From Paramarasmius palmivorus (lineage: Eukaryota > Basidiomycota > Agaricomycetes > Agaricales > Marasmiaceae): a DNA stretch of 64,000 nucleotides. Shown piece after piece: positions 25,385-35,873 of the stretch (positions are counted from its first letter, which is position 1; each line of letters opens with the position of its first letter). The notes under the pieces are model-generated. The model worked only from the letters and a program-made list of their open reading frames with translations. It ran no database searches and was not told the DNA's origin. Location: positions 47,289-111,288 of the forward strand of contig JAYKXP010000144.1 of assembly GCA_037176845.1 (NCBI GenBank), given 5' to 3'. The translations under genes and the position numbers were made by a program.

Positions 25385-27147
25385 ATGTTCGCTGCTCGAC
25401 GTCCTCCACAGACACAGACACAGGCAGGCAAGCCAAAGGGGCTATGGCGTCAGCGGCAAAAAGTCCAGGTCACATCATCATGTGACAGGAACGGCACAGA
25501 TTTTTTTGCTTCAACGTCGACGTCGACGAGAGCACCCAAGAGAAGAAGACTGTCGCGTTCACCTTCGCCAAGTGCAAGTAGCTACTCGTCGTTCAATTCA
25601 GATTCAGACCAAGAAGGCGACGATATCTATCTCTGGGACTATTCTGCATTCTCACCTTCACCATCGACGACACCTCCTTTGTCTCCAGTCTTACCCTCGA
25701 GTACACCTTCGGCTCGAGCAAAGGAGAAGAGACCTTTGAAGACCAGCTCAATCTGTGCTACGAGTATGGCTCGGCGTCAGGAACAAGAAGAGATCAATGA
25801 AGCTTTTGATAAGCAGGATTGGCAAGACCTGAAAGAGTTGTTTGGGAAGGCTACTGAGGCGTATGACTGTGAGTACACGTCTTGGCTTTTTTTTCTCTTT
25901 GTCTCGGGTGCTAATGGTGGAATAGCCAAGGCGGCAGACGAGGCATTACCTCTATTGAGGGGAGTAATACACGAGTGTCACAGATGCTTATCGTTTTATA
26001 CCGACCCCGTCATCCTCTTCGCGCCGCCGCCAAGTGTAGCGAGTCCCAGCTCAAGTAGTGGAAGTGTTAGGTCTTCGGGCTCCTCGAAGTCAAGGTAGTT
26101 TATCTCTATTTAACCCATGTACGTGTGTACTGACCAAGCCTTAGCGGTAAAGCCCCTGCTACGGCACCGATGGTTTCAACAGATGACGATGAAGAGCCCG
26201 ACCTCCCAACGTCCTTCCACTCCATATTTGGTACTGCCTTATTCCTCTTTGGCTCCCTCATAGCCCACTCCCCCGATGACATCCTACTCGCTGGTGAGCC
26301 TCACGACCCATCAATATACTGGCGCGCAGCCATCGATGTCTTCGAGATTGGGGAAAACCTTCCTTCGCGGACACATGCCTCTCAAGGAATCCACGACACT
26401 CGCGAGGATTGGCGAATGGCCATTGTCTGGGGTCGAACATTAGTAGCCCTCGTCGACGAGCGTCTTACCTCACGCAACGCAAAGCCAACTCAATCCGGAG
26501 CCGAACAAGATCCATTCCCGCTCATTACGCGTCTTCGACCGCCTATCAGCTCTCGCACGGCTCTGACTTCATCGTCTTCGCCTAACGAGCTGATGAAACT
26601 CGCAATGGATCAATTCAGTCGGGGGATCTTTCATATGCCTCACTCCTCTCCCTCGCCGTCTACCCATTCGTTTAGCCGAGAGAAAGAGCTATCAACGATA
26701 GGTACCGAGGTTCTCAATGTCGCTGAAAAGATGGACTTGGCAGAAGAGAGGAGATATTGGGGTGCCTGGGCTGACTCGGTGTTTGGTCAGATTCCTTCTC
26801 AGTTGCCTGTTCTGGCTTTATCGCGAGGTAGATGTAACCTCATCATTGGTTCTGCTATCTCCGAGACACTTGAAGAGGACGATCTATCCGCGGAAGCATT
26901 GAGCTCAGAGGAGGCAGATGAAGCGAGAGAGGCGTTGGAAGAAGCCGTTACACACTTTGAGGTCTTCTTGGCTGCGCCTGGCCACGAATTTGAGGAGGAA
27001 GAAGAGGTGAAGCAGCTTATGGCTGAAGCATTGTTGACGCTGGCGAACTTGACTGTGGATGAAGTCAAGCGAGAGGAGACGTACGCTCGAGTCGAGGATT
27101 TAGGTGTCGCTGTAGGAGGCGTTGAAGGGATGGACGTGGATGAATAA
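25385..27147 (+). CDS. ETT1: Enhancer of translation termination 1
   Basis: Ett1 (Nro1 family) is a nuclear/cytosolic protein that promotes efficient stop-codon recognition in yeast and regulates the Ofd1 oxygenase in fission yeast. The ATG at 25385 starts a Pro/Ser/Arg-rich low-complexity region of about 130 residues. The conserved core follows: EINEAFDKQDWQDLKELFGK, ALPLLRGVIHECHRCLSFY, FHSIFGTALFLFGSLIA, VFEIGENLPSRTH and EDWRMAIVWGRTLVALVDER. A helical acid-rich C-terminus ends GMDVDE. Two introns are clear: 25869-25925 (57 nt) and 26095-26144 (50 nt), both splitting serine codons. All exons stay in frame, unlike the peptidase next door. The N-terminal low-complexity extension is longer than I would expect and could hide an additional intron. 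Confidence 0.85.
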
Positions 27148-28654
27148 CGAATGATATTCATGGTTGCATATTTTTCTCTTACCTCTTTGATTACTGGCTC
27201 ATTCACGCGTTGTCATATGTATCGCTATTGCTTCTTTTATCGCATGCATTTTGTATTGCTATCATCTTTATCATCTGCTATTGAATTTGTTGTCTTGCTA
27301 GTTTGTGGTACATAGACATTCTCTGATCCTCAGGCAAATCGAGATTGTTCTACCTTGTACTGCCACTAATGAACGTTGTGATTGGCTAATGGTCATCAAT
27401 TCGCGATCTTGTTCATAACGTAAACCTGCCCTTTTTCTCTCACTGCCGCGACAGAACCCCATTCACCATCTTAGGATGCTTGACCAGTATCTATTCCATG
27501 TCTATGTTTGCCTATGTTCCCTGAGCCTACGCACTCAGCGAGTATTTTAGGTATGAACCCAATCTCGAAGCTCGAAATTTGGATGGGGCACGAAAAAATC
27601 GAGCGACTAACACAGAGCTTATAGACAGAGATTATGGATGATTCGACCCTCATCAAGCTGTTTGGGATAATCCTTCGTATGCAGATTTCGGCAAAGTCTT
27701 TTGGTTCGAAATAGCGGAGCCAGACTGCAAGAGTTTAATAAGGGCTTCGGGAGACCGGCCCGGGGGTAAAACTCAAAGCTTAAAACTGTTACAAACTTCA
27801 ATGCATCCATCTTCACTTTACCGTTGTCCGCCGGTTTTCGTCACGATCAAATTGCGAAGGTGATGTTTTTGGCAATAAAGATGGATTTTAAGGTCCCCGT
27901 CACCATACCAGTGAGTCTCTGCATTTTCAGTCGTATTCTTTACTGACACTGCAATAGCGAACACGTATACGAAGAGTTTCCAGTATCCCATAATCCCTAG
28001 GCCTTTACTTGTATGCTACACACATATTAGTACCTGTCTACTAATTCGCTCCTTTAGTCATGGTGTCGCGACTGTGATCAACAGCCACACTTACCGGTGG
28101 CTATTGCCATCTAATGCTTCAAGAACTCCCGTTGGTAATGGTAATGGTAAATTGTGCGTTCGGCAGGCAAAGAACTGTAAGCCACAATGTTTACTCTCTG
28201 ACGAAGACACTAACATTCAACTTCAGGCCCCTTGTAACGTCGCTTGGATGCGGAAAATTAGAATTCCCATGTTCTAGAGCTTAGGAGAGACTGGCTACCA
28301 TGCAGGTCACGTCCTTCCTCTCGCCTTGAACCATTATTTTGAATGATCCTTACTCCATACACCTTGCAGCGTAACAAAACCTGAATCTATTTTTACCAGT
28401 TACACAAATTGGATAACTTGTTGACTACCGTGTTATAGTGAAATCTGGATTCTGGGTGTGGTATGGAATCGATATCTTCGCCCCGCCGAGAGTTTGGCTC
28501 ACCAAATCTCGTAGAAAAAAACAGCGCTCGCATCTCACGTTATTCAACATTCATCCTGCGGCTCTCCATATTTTCCAGCTTAGCCAGTACATAATATGGT
28601 CCCTTTGTGCGTATGCCACACCATCAGGTGTAAGGTACATCCATGTGCTTTGAG
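27148..28654. other. Intergenic, no gene seen
   Basis: No recognised product. Short plus-strand frames at 28074-28277 and 28438-28653 look like chance. A CCGGCCCGGGGG stretch near 27755 resembles the GC palindrome at 28655. The left end carries the ETT1 3' untranslated region. Confidence 0.45.
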
Positions 28655-28666
28655 GGGGCCGGCCCC
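28655..28666. promoter_or_regulatory. GC-rich 12-bp palindrome upstream of TATA box
   Basis: GGGGCCGGCCCC is a perfect palindrome centred about 30 bases before TATAAA and about 115 bases before the secreted-protein start codon. Its position suggests a binding site for a dimeric regulator. This is inference only. Confidence 0.35.
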
Positions 28667-28689
28667 GGGCTTCTGCTCACAGTCAATCG

Positions 28690-28695
28690 TATAAA
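28690..28695 (+). promoter_or_regulatory. TATA box of the small secreted protein gene
   Basis: TATAAA lies 81 bases before the ATG at 28777. That spacing leaves room for a leader of about 50 bases, typical of strongly expressed fungal genes. Confidence 0.55.
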
Positions 28696-28776
28696 GGCGA
28701 GTACCAAAGAACGCTTCCTACTATCAAACAACTTTTTCAACTCTCAGCAGAAGGCTTCCAGCTCTAGCTTTTAGTC

Positions 28777-29205
28777 ATGAAGTTCTCTTTTGTCTTTGCT
28801 GCCTTTGCACTCCTCGCAGTCACTGTCGAGCCCATCACCGCACAGAATCAAAGTTGTGCGTGTTCAACAGGCTCTACGGTCTCATCTACTGGCACTAGGT
28901 GAGTATCCCGCACCTTAATGGTCCCATGAATCATTGATTTTTCACCCTTTTACGCCTCACCCAGGCAATGCTGCGCGCAGGTGTCGGGAGGGACGTTTCT
29001 CGCAAGCAATCGATGCCGGATCCCCACCAGCAGCCGTTCCGCATTTGTACAGTGCTGCAACAGTATTGGTGACACGTCGATTTGTCAATCTACGACGGAG
29101 GAGGTAAGAGACAAATAGCTTGCGAACGTAAATGGACACAGTCTCATGTCTGTTTAGGATCCGGACCCTGAAGAGTCTGTTTTGAACGGGGGAAATGGAA
29201 ATTGA
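28777..29205 (+). CDS. Small secreted cysteine-rich protein (8 Cys)
   Basis: Three exons encode about 106 residues. A signal peptide (MKFSFVFAAFALLAVTVEP, cut probably after ITA) is followed by a mature part with eight cysteines in the order C-x-C, CC, C, CC, C. Motifs read SCACST, RQCCAQ, NRCRIP, VQCCNS and ICQST. An acidic, glycine-rich tail follows. Introns at about 28899-28965 and 29105-29158 have clean GT-AG ends. Two CC doublets recall hydrophobins, but the spacing (first pair C-x-C, short loops) does not fit the class I or II patterns. I call it hydrophobin-like only in cysteine count. A TATA box and a GC palindrome precede it. Function unknown; possible surface protein or effector-type secreted protein. 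Confidence 0.75.
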
Positions 29206-29433
29206 GAGGTACAAGCTCAAGTTCGGACCTGCAACAAACCCGTGTATTCATTGTGTATATCGTCCTCGTAACCGCGATTCAACTCGCGAAACATTGATTT
29301 GAAATGTTACTTGATTCTTCGCCGGCTTTTATGATAATTACCAGTGTGGACATGATTTTTCGGTACAATTCAAACATAATGAGAACGATACCAATACCTA
29401 GACAGACAACCAAATCCCGACAGTGCTATTCCG

Positions 29434-30578
29434 CTACCCCGTAACCTCAGGCTGGAGCTTCCGAGCTGACAATCGATGAACGAGATCATTATGCTGTGCA
29501 TATTCCTTCAGCCGCTCTGCCATATATCTCGGAGCCCACCACGTAACACTTCCGTCCTCAAATTGCACAAAAACGTGGTTAGGATGTGTCGGACTGAGTG
29601 CCAAATACTGGTATTCTTCAACATCCTAGCGACATGAATTACTGCTGTCACTCACTCGAACACGTAACCTGAGCTTCCTTGCGGCGGAGAGCGTATCTGC
29701 CACATTGTCTGCGAGAGAATGCCATGCAATGCGCTAAGGACAAGAGTGATCTCAATTACGCAAACGTAGGAGCACCGTAGACGGTAGCTGACTTACGCCG
29801 TCCTCAAAAAGTATAACAGTAGCACGTCGAGCACCGGTGACGATCCTGAAACGCATCCCTGGGTGGTCTTCCTGCGTTTGGGTCACCCATGCTGCCTGGA
29901 TGTGCTCAAAATTATAGTGTTCCCAATGCCGTCCATTCCTTTTGAACCATGTAGACGAATAATTAGGTCCAAAGGTAACGCCATATGTGTGATTGTCGTT
30001 TTGAAGCTTCTCATACAACTGGTGATGAGATGTATCCCGAGACACGCCCAGCTGATAGCCTAGTTGTAGCCGTTGTCAATAACAGTACCATGGATCTAAG
30101 AGTCAGCAACACACAGCAGGTGTATCTGGTTTTATCGTGTGGATTTCTACCACGGAGAAACCATTCTCCAGATGGACCAAGCGAAGCGTAATCAATCGGA
30201 GTGTGAATTTGGGTGACTAAACTATCATTCATGTCCTTTGAGATATGATCACTATGGGTGCGAGCTCCAGCAGCGATAAAGAAAGAGTCGGAGGTGGCGC
30301 CAAATGCAACAACCATATTGGCTAGCTGAGGCTGGGTCATGACGTACGAGTGCGTGTCATGAATCTGTGAGAATGAGTGTCAGACCCAATTCTCGCAAGG
30401 GAAAAGTTCGCACCTCTTTATCCAATTCACAGCGCTTAAGTTTAGAATGTTCTAGGTTTGAGAATCTTGGGGCGATAGGGACCAGCTGACTTCGCAAATT
30501 TGTCAAACGCTTATCGAAGATACGTTCTGTGCATAGTACAGATAACCTAGAAACAGCATTAGGTCGAGCCGCACTCAC
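29434..30578 (-). CDS. Lineage-specific protein with FGA..SFF and beta-propeller-like segments
   Basis: Spliced minus-strand gene. Traced exons run from CELDKE through IHDTHSYVMTQPQLANMVVA, FGATSDSFFIAAGARTHSDH, LGPSGEWFLRG, NDNHTYGVTFGPNYSSTWF and RFRIVTGARRATVILFEDG to DVEEYQYLALSPTHPNHVFV. It continues QFEDGSVTWWAP and ends LQPEVTG at a TAG at 29434. The alternation of FxxxSFF, SGEWFLRG, STWFKR and SVTWWAP segments suggests repeated beta-sheet blades. I recall similar agaric proteins with no known function. The start is uncertain; additional 5' exons may reach toward 31070, almost touching the SYS1 stop. Introns near 30365-30413 and 30070-30115 are short and canonical. Confidence 0.6.
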
Positions 30579-31072
30579 TACGAGTCCTGAAAAGTCATAT
30601 CTCGAGCTATATTCACCTTTCCCAGAACGTGTTAGCGCCCAGTGTTTCGAGCTTCGCAGCCTGAGGATAGACCATGTGAATCTGCTGAAGCTCGGCGACT
30701 TTGTCTTGACTCTTGATGATGAATACGACTATAAGCCTAATGGGTCAGCTCAGTATAGTAGACAGTATCGTATCATAGACCTTCAAACGGCGTCTGATCT
30801 AGAAACCAGTGTACATATGTTGTGACTTGAATTGAAGCAGATAGCGATACGCCAAAATCTTAGCATCGAGGATCTGCATCGTGCATGAGTTCGAAAGCCA
30901 ATCTCTGATAATTCGAGTAATGCGTACATACTAAGTGCCACAAGCATACCGTCTTCGTTGAACATCTCATGTAAGCTTTCATGTTGAACCACTCTACAAG
31001 CTCCCAATCCAGCCGTAGGAAAACGGGCACCGAGAACCGAGCATCAGGAATGCGACACATCAAGTCGAACAC
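30579..31072. other. Unassigned 0.5 kb between two minus-strand genes
   Basis: It may hold 5' exons of the downstream minus-strand gene (a frame from 31072 reads FSVPVFLRLDWELVEWF) or its promoter. A plus-strand frame at 30529-30825 also looks protein-like (FELRSLRIDHVNLLKLGDF) but has no start or partner exon I can define. Confidence 0.35.
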
Positions 31073-31954
31073 CTAGTCTCTCCTCTCCCCAGCTTCTAAC
31101 AACTCTATCTCTTCCTCGATTTGTTCCATGCTACCCCCTAGTCCAGCATCAACCTTTAGTCCTTCCCTCATCTCTCTCCTTACGCAAACTTGTTCTCCGC
31201 CAACCACCATCACTATTGCTCCAGCCGCCATCACGAGCCAGAAGAACACAGATGTAGGTATGGTTGCTGCATAGTAGGCAGTGAGGACGAAGATGATTGA
31301 AGACGAGGGTCAAAGAAAAGTCAAGGATCAAGCGGGGTCGGCGAATTAGATGGTATATGGGAAGGATACTAAAATGTTGCGTGGGTAAGAAGCGTATAAT
31401 GGGTAATGGGTTTGGACATACTCAATGAAACATGCAGCGATCCATGCACCTGCTATAATCCATGCTCGTATCGGGTCTGCTTGTGTTCCTGACATTGTTC
31501 CCCAGGATGCCCGAACCCGATAACTTTTCCCCCAGCCCAGGCACCTCCACTATGTTACGAGTGTTTTCAGTGCCAAATTTTGTTAACAGTGCAAGATACG
31601 TACTTGATGAGAATTCCACCAGCTTTACCAGCCATCTCTCGCCAATCCATGACCCATCCAACGCCTGATGCACCCCCTGCCCAAGTTAGCCTCTCCTTGT
31701 CTGCGAATAGGTGGAGCAGCGGTGGCACTAAAAGGGAGAGAACGAGATAATGAAATGTTTGTAGTGATATAATCTGAGCAATGAGCAATACTGGGTCCCA
31801 TGTCGTTGAAGTATTCGTTTTTGTTCGAGTGCCATAGTGAACGCGTCGAGAGGGCACAAGATGGGTTAGGGTTAAAGCTGAGCCGATATTCGGCCGATAG
31901 CCGGTGGGCAATCAGAGCACCAGCTGCTCTCTTTCCATAACGCACTATGACCAT
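31073..31954 (-). CDS. SYS1: SYS1 Golgi membrane protein, with frame breaks
   Basis: Sys1 is a four-span Golgi protein that recruits the Arl3 GTPase to trans-Golgi membranes. Recognised parts are WDPVLLIAQIISLQTFHYLV, LSLLVPPLLHLFADKE, GWVMDWREMAGK, IRAWIIAGAWIAACFIE and LILDFSLTLVFNHL. VLTAYYAATIPTSVFFWLVM, VVGGEQVCVRREMREG and an acidic C-terminus ending AGERRD at TAG 31073 follow. The last hydrophobic segment is one base out of frame with LVFNHL (one extra base near 31289). Another shift seems needed near 31500 between GGAWAGGKVIGFG and DPIRAWII. The start is unclear: either ATG at 31954 with a 43-base intron, or a nearer ATG in another frame. The conserved single-copy nature makes assembly error as likely as decay. 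Confidence 0.75.
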
Positions 31955-32405
31955 TCAGACCGATAGGAGATACGCTCTACATGAAAGGGCACACGTTCAT
32001 CGAGAGATGAAGTATTAACCACATTCTAGTGACGTTCAAGTGACGTTTCGCATTTTTAGACTTTGTCCAAGCGGATCCTGACGTCGGTGCCGGGATGCGT
32101 GATTTTTCTCGGTGTATGTGTGGTCTTTTGGGAAGAGGTTGTATGATATGAAGGTCTTACCGCAAGATTTTCTATTTAATTGTCTTTAAAAATCCGCTCG
32201 TGTGATCGCTTTTCCGAATAAACTACACCTAGACAGTATTTACCTATTCATAACCAGAGCCAAATCCATCATATAGCTACACATTCATAAATACGTCTAA
32301 TTATCTAGACCATACACCATACAAAGAGGTTCTACAGAAAAGTACCTCGTTTCATGTCGTCATAGGGCGAGGGCCAGCCTCGTATCTTATCATTCGGAAC
32401 CGCAC
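31955..32405. other. Intergenic, no gene seen
   Basis: This is the 3' flank of the RanBP1-domain gene and the upstream flank of SYS1, both on the minus strand. It is AT-rich from 32170 to 32330, consistent with transcript ends and a promoter. Confidence 0.5.
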
Positions 32406-34249
32406 CTAACCCTTCTTCTCTTGCATCAAGCTCTCGCATCCCAACACAACCTTTGCAAAATCCTTGAAGTCTTGTTTGGAGCACGATCGACCAGGCTGTA
32501 TTCGCAATCATCATGATCAGTATGCGATTCACATATATAAATTCAATGAACACACCTTAATAGCATAAACAACCACCTCTGGCTCGATCACTGCGGGCGC
32601 ATTACCAGGAAGCAGGATATCCTGGTTGACAGCTTCCGCGAGTATAACCCTTAGAATACACTCTTCCTCGTCAAAAGTACACTTGACTCCGGAACGTAAG
32701 AGTGCGTTCATGGTAACTTGCCAGATGGGTTCGCGCCTGAACACTGTGCATAACAAGTTAGCAAGGAAAAAGAAGGAAAGTATATAACCAATATCTTACA
32801 TAACCGCTCTCTCTTCTTCCCGTCTTTGTGACTAGAAAGAAGCTTTATACCGCCCATCATTGCACTCGTAAACTCCTTCTTCCCCCGTTTAATGAATAGC
32901 TTGACGCCCTTCAGCTCTGAGACAATATCTTCACCCTCTTCGCCAGTGTGAACTGTGTGTTGGGAGCCGTTGGTCAGGAGTACAAACAGCAGACAAGCAT
33001 CGCGTTACTCACGCGGATAGGATGGAGCCGCAGCTTCAGCCTTGGTTTCCTTCTTCGTTTCCGCGAACGCCAAAGGGGTTGTCTCGGACAAATCATCCTT
33101 TAGCACAGAGGACTCGTCGTTTTTGTGACTAGCCCATGCAGGAAGTTGTGAGCTTGCCTTTGCCTTGGAAAAGGCTGAAGTTGATGAAGCAAAGGAAGCA
33201 AAGCCTCCGAAGGGTGAAGGTGCAGGCGGAGGCTGTACAAACACCGCCCAATGAGCTCCGAAAACTAGGTGCATATCAATGAGAACGTACCCTGACAGGT
33301 GGAGTAGCAGCGAGGAACGCTGGGGATGCAGGTGGTGTTGGCAATGCCTGCGGGAGAGTCAGGGAGGATATGCAATAGATCGTAATATTGGACGTACGGA
33401 AGGTGCCTTAGGTATAGATGCGTCTTTCTTAGTGATGGTAACGGGAGGATCAGATTTCTCCTGCTTCTGCAAATAAGGTTAGCGACGCAAGCAGAGAATG
33501 TAGCAGGAAACTGACCTTTTCAGCAATCGTTTCCTTCTCCTTTACAGGCTCTGGCTCCGCTCAGTGTTCGCAGGCTCAGGAGGAGTGTGGACCTCGTCAG
33601 AGGTAGTCGCCTCCGCAGGCGTAACATCCTCCTCCTTTGTTTGAGAATTGGGTGCTTGTGAGCGCTCTGGTTCCTGTTTTGGATCGTTTTCCTCGGGGAC
33701 CTAGGAAGAGCATTAGCCCTACGCCCTATATCCTTAGCTTATGGATTTTACATACCATCACAATATCCACTGCCGCAGCTTCATTAATTTCATCCTTCAT
33801 TATCTGTTTCACAGGTGGTGCCTGCCCAACCTAAAACAGAAAATATCGATCTTCAGCAAGCGGAATAACGTAGCGCAGTCTAAAGACATACCTCCTCGAC
33901 GTCATTATCCCTGGGTGGAGTCTTGCTTCGCTTGTTGGGGTAGATAGCTGCCAAGTTCTATAGATTCCTACCCAGTTGTCAAGAATCCAGCCGCTATTGG
34001 TTTCAACGTACGTGTGGGTATTCAAGTGGCTGCGTGGAGCAATAAGTCGAGACTCGCTGAGAATAGATGTGGACGACTTACCACATTGTTTTCGTCGTGA
34101 TCGTGCATACGTTTTCGCTTGAGGGATGAGCAGCGGGTTGGCGTCATAGACGTTGGCAGGACCGCTATAGGTGCTAGGTCTGCCTTCTCTTCACCTGGAA
34201 GTGATCCGGTAGTGTTTTCATATACAGCTCCTTGGATGGCGGATGCCAT
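32406..34249 (-). CDS. RanBP1-domain Ran-binding protein (Yrb2/RanBP3/Nup50-like)
   Basis: The start at 34249 reads MASAIQGAVYENTTG, followed by a basic nuclear-localisation-like KRKRMH. A long charged, Pro-rich linker (NLAAIYPNKRSKTPP, ITKKDASIPKAPSA) and an FG-like stretch (PSPFGGFASFASS) come next. The C-terminal Ran-binding domain reads HTGEEGEDIVSELKGVKLFI, KKEFTSAMMGGIKLLSSH, LLFRREPIWQVTMNALL, EVVVYAIKPGRSCSKQDFKD and FAKVVLG, ending QEKKG at a TAG at 32406. RanBP1 domains wrap the GTP-bound form of Ran. The FG plus RanBP1 order fits Yrb2/RanBP3 (Crm1 export cofactor) or Nup50. All traced junctions keep frame. At least eight short introns are present. Confidence 0.8.
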
Positions 34250-34929
34250 ACTCGTCGAGGCCTCTCTAGAACGAGAAAATGGAATCAGAATCAGAATCAA
34301 AGTAATGATAGAGTTAACTTAGGGACAACGCACGCAATATCATCACCGACACCAGGCCTATACCTCTTTCCACAAACATATCCAACTGTCGCTGCAAAAG
34401 TAGCCATTCCACAAACAACAAAATTGAAGTCGGAAACAGGAAACATCAATGCGCTTGCGCCCTGTGTTTTTTTCCTGGGGTGATAGCGCTAACGCTTGGA
34501 GAATGGGGTTCGTATATCGCAGTCGAGAGGTTGGTTTAGGCGAGGTCAGAGGGTTTATATGGGTGCCTCGCCGATGCCTCGCGTTGCCGACAACACGTTG
34601 AGATCGTTCCGAGTCATTTTGGTCTACACGTGTTGTTCAGGTGGACATGCTGCATTAGATTGGCGAGAGAGATCAGTTTGATAGTCCTGAGATTATAACC
34701 CCGAATTTTCTAAGAGTAGGAAAAAACGCGAGCCTGAGCTACACTGACGACATCCGTTAACGGAATAAGAAAAAAAGAAGACAGGTAGAACGCACTGGGA
34801 TGGGTTGATATTGTATCGACTCTAGGCTGCGCTACTCTCTATCACTCTCCCGAAGGAACTCTGGGTCGGGATACATCGTGGTACGAGGACAAGAGTTGAA
34901 GAAAAATCAATCAGAAAAACAAACACGGC
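34250..34929. other. Intergenic, promoter of the minus-strand Ran-binding gene
   Basis: No recognisable gene. Short plus-strand frames near 34232-34681 have no family resemblance. Confidence 0.4.
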
Positions 34930-35523
34930 ATGACCAATGTTCGGTCCGAACACCGGAGACTTCAGCGCTTACTAGGTAGACGCCTAGCGCCCTTCAGCTT
35001 TCTTCGCTTCTATCACCTACACCGCTCGCTCCTTCGACTGAGTTATGGTCTCGATATCCTTGAGATCGCATCCATCTGTTCGTATTTGCAACCAGCGCCC
35101 AAATCCAAGTCATACATGACTCTCAGGTCAAGCACTGAGACTCGTAGCTTCAGTTACACTGCTTCACAGGGCCCGTCATTGCTCAAACATCTCTTCAAGT
35201 TGGATTCTCTTGAAAGACAATGGCCCTTCTGGTTCAATCGACCTTTTTCTCCCTTAACTTCTGGCTTGAGCGCGATAGGCATCTTCAATCTTGTTACCTG
35301 TTCTCACCCACGTCTTGCCCACGTCATCATCCATGACCTCAGGCCTCAACAATCTTCCATTCCGCAGCACCAAATCCTGGGCATCGATGAGAGACGTCAA
35401 TATTGCCCTAAATTCTATGCAGTAACGTTCATAGCTCGTCTTAGACGGGTTCTGAATGGTTCATTCGATGCTTGGCGGGACGGCCCGATCCGGAAGATTA
35501 GAAGTCCGATGCCGGGATTGTGA
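34930..35523 (+). CDS. Hypothetical protein (197 codons, doubtful)
   Basis: An uninterrupted frame from ATG at 34930 to 35523 encodes a basic, Leu/Ser-rich product (MTNVRSEHRRLQRLLGRRL at the start) without recognised domains. It could be real, a fragment of a larger gene or a chance frame; no intron or homologue supports it. Confidence 0.25.
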   Translation: MTNVRSEHRRLQRLLGRRLAPFSFLRFYHLHRSLLRLSYGLDILEIASICSYLQPAPKSKSYMTLRSSTETRSFSYTASQGPSLLKHLFKLDSLERQWPFWFNRPFSPLTSGLSAIGIFNLVTCSHPRLAHVIIHDLRPQQSSIPQHQILGIDERRQYCPKFYAVTFIARLRRVLNGSFDAWRDGPIRKIRSPMPGL

Positions 35524-35873
35524 CAGCGATAACTCTATCCATAACCACCACCACCTGTTCCTTGACTCCTATGTTTACCGCACGAACTTAGGCGACCCGT
35601 ACCATCCAATTCACTGTGCACGCGTAGATCCGCTCAGTGCCACATATCACTCCTCTCAAAATCAAATACACCTTTCGGCTGTCGCCTGGTCAGGAACCTC
35701 TCGTTTCTACAGCTTTTTACAGCTTCGCTCAAAATATAGCAGTCTTTTCTATTCAATTGTACGTTTCATCTCTTCCATGCACTACAGCTGGTGTATTTGA
35801 ACGTTCTCAAACTTTTGGGATCTCTAGATCCCGAACATTACGCTAACCGAACATCGAATATCACATTGTAAAC

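Noticed and set aside
30529..30825. Plus-strand frame with LRR-like text as an F-box gene
   Set aside because: Only one exon-like stretch, no start and no flanking exons; it lies in the 5' region of a minus-strand gene.
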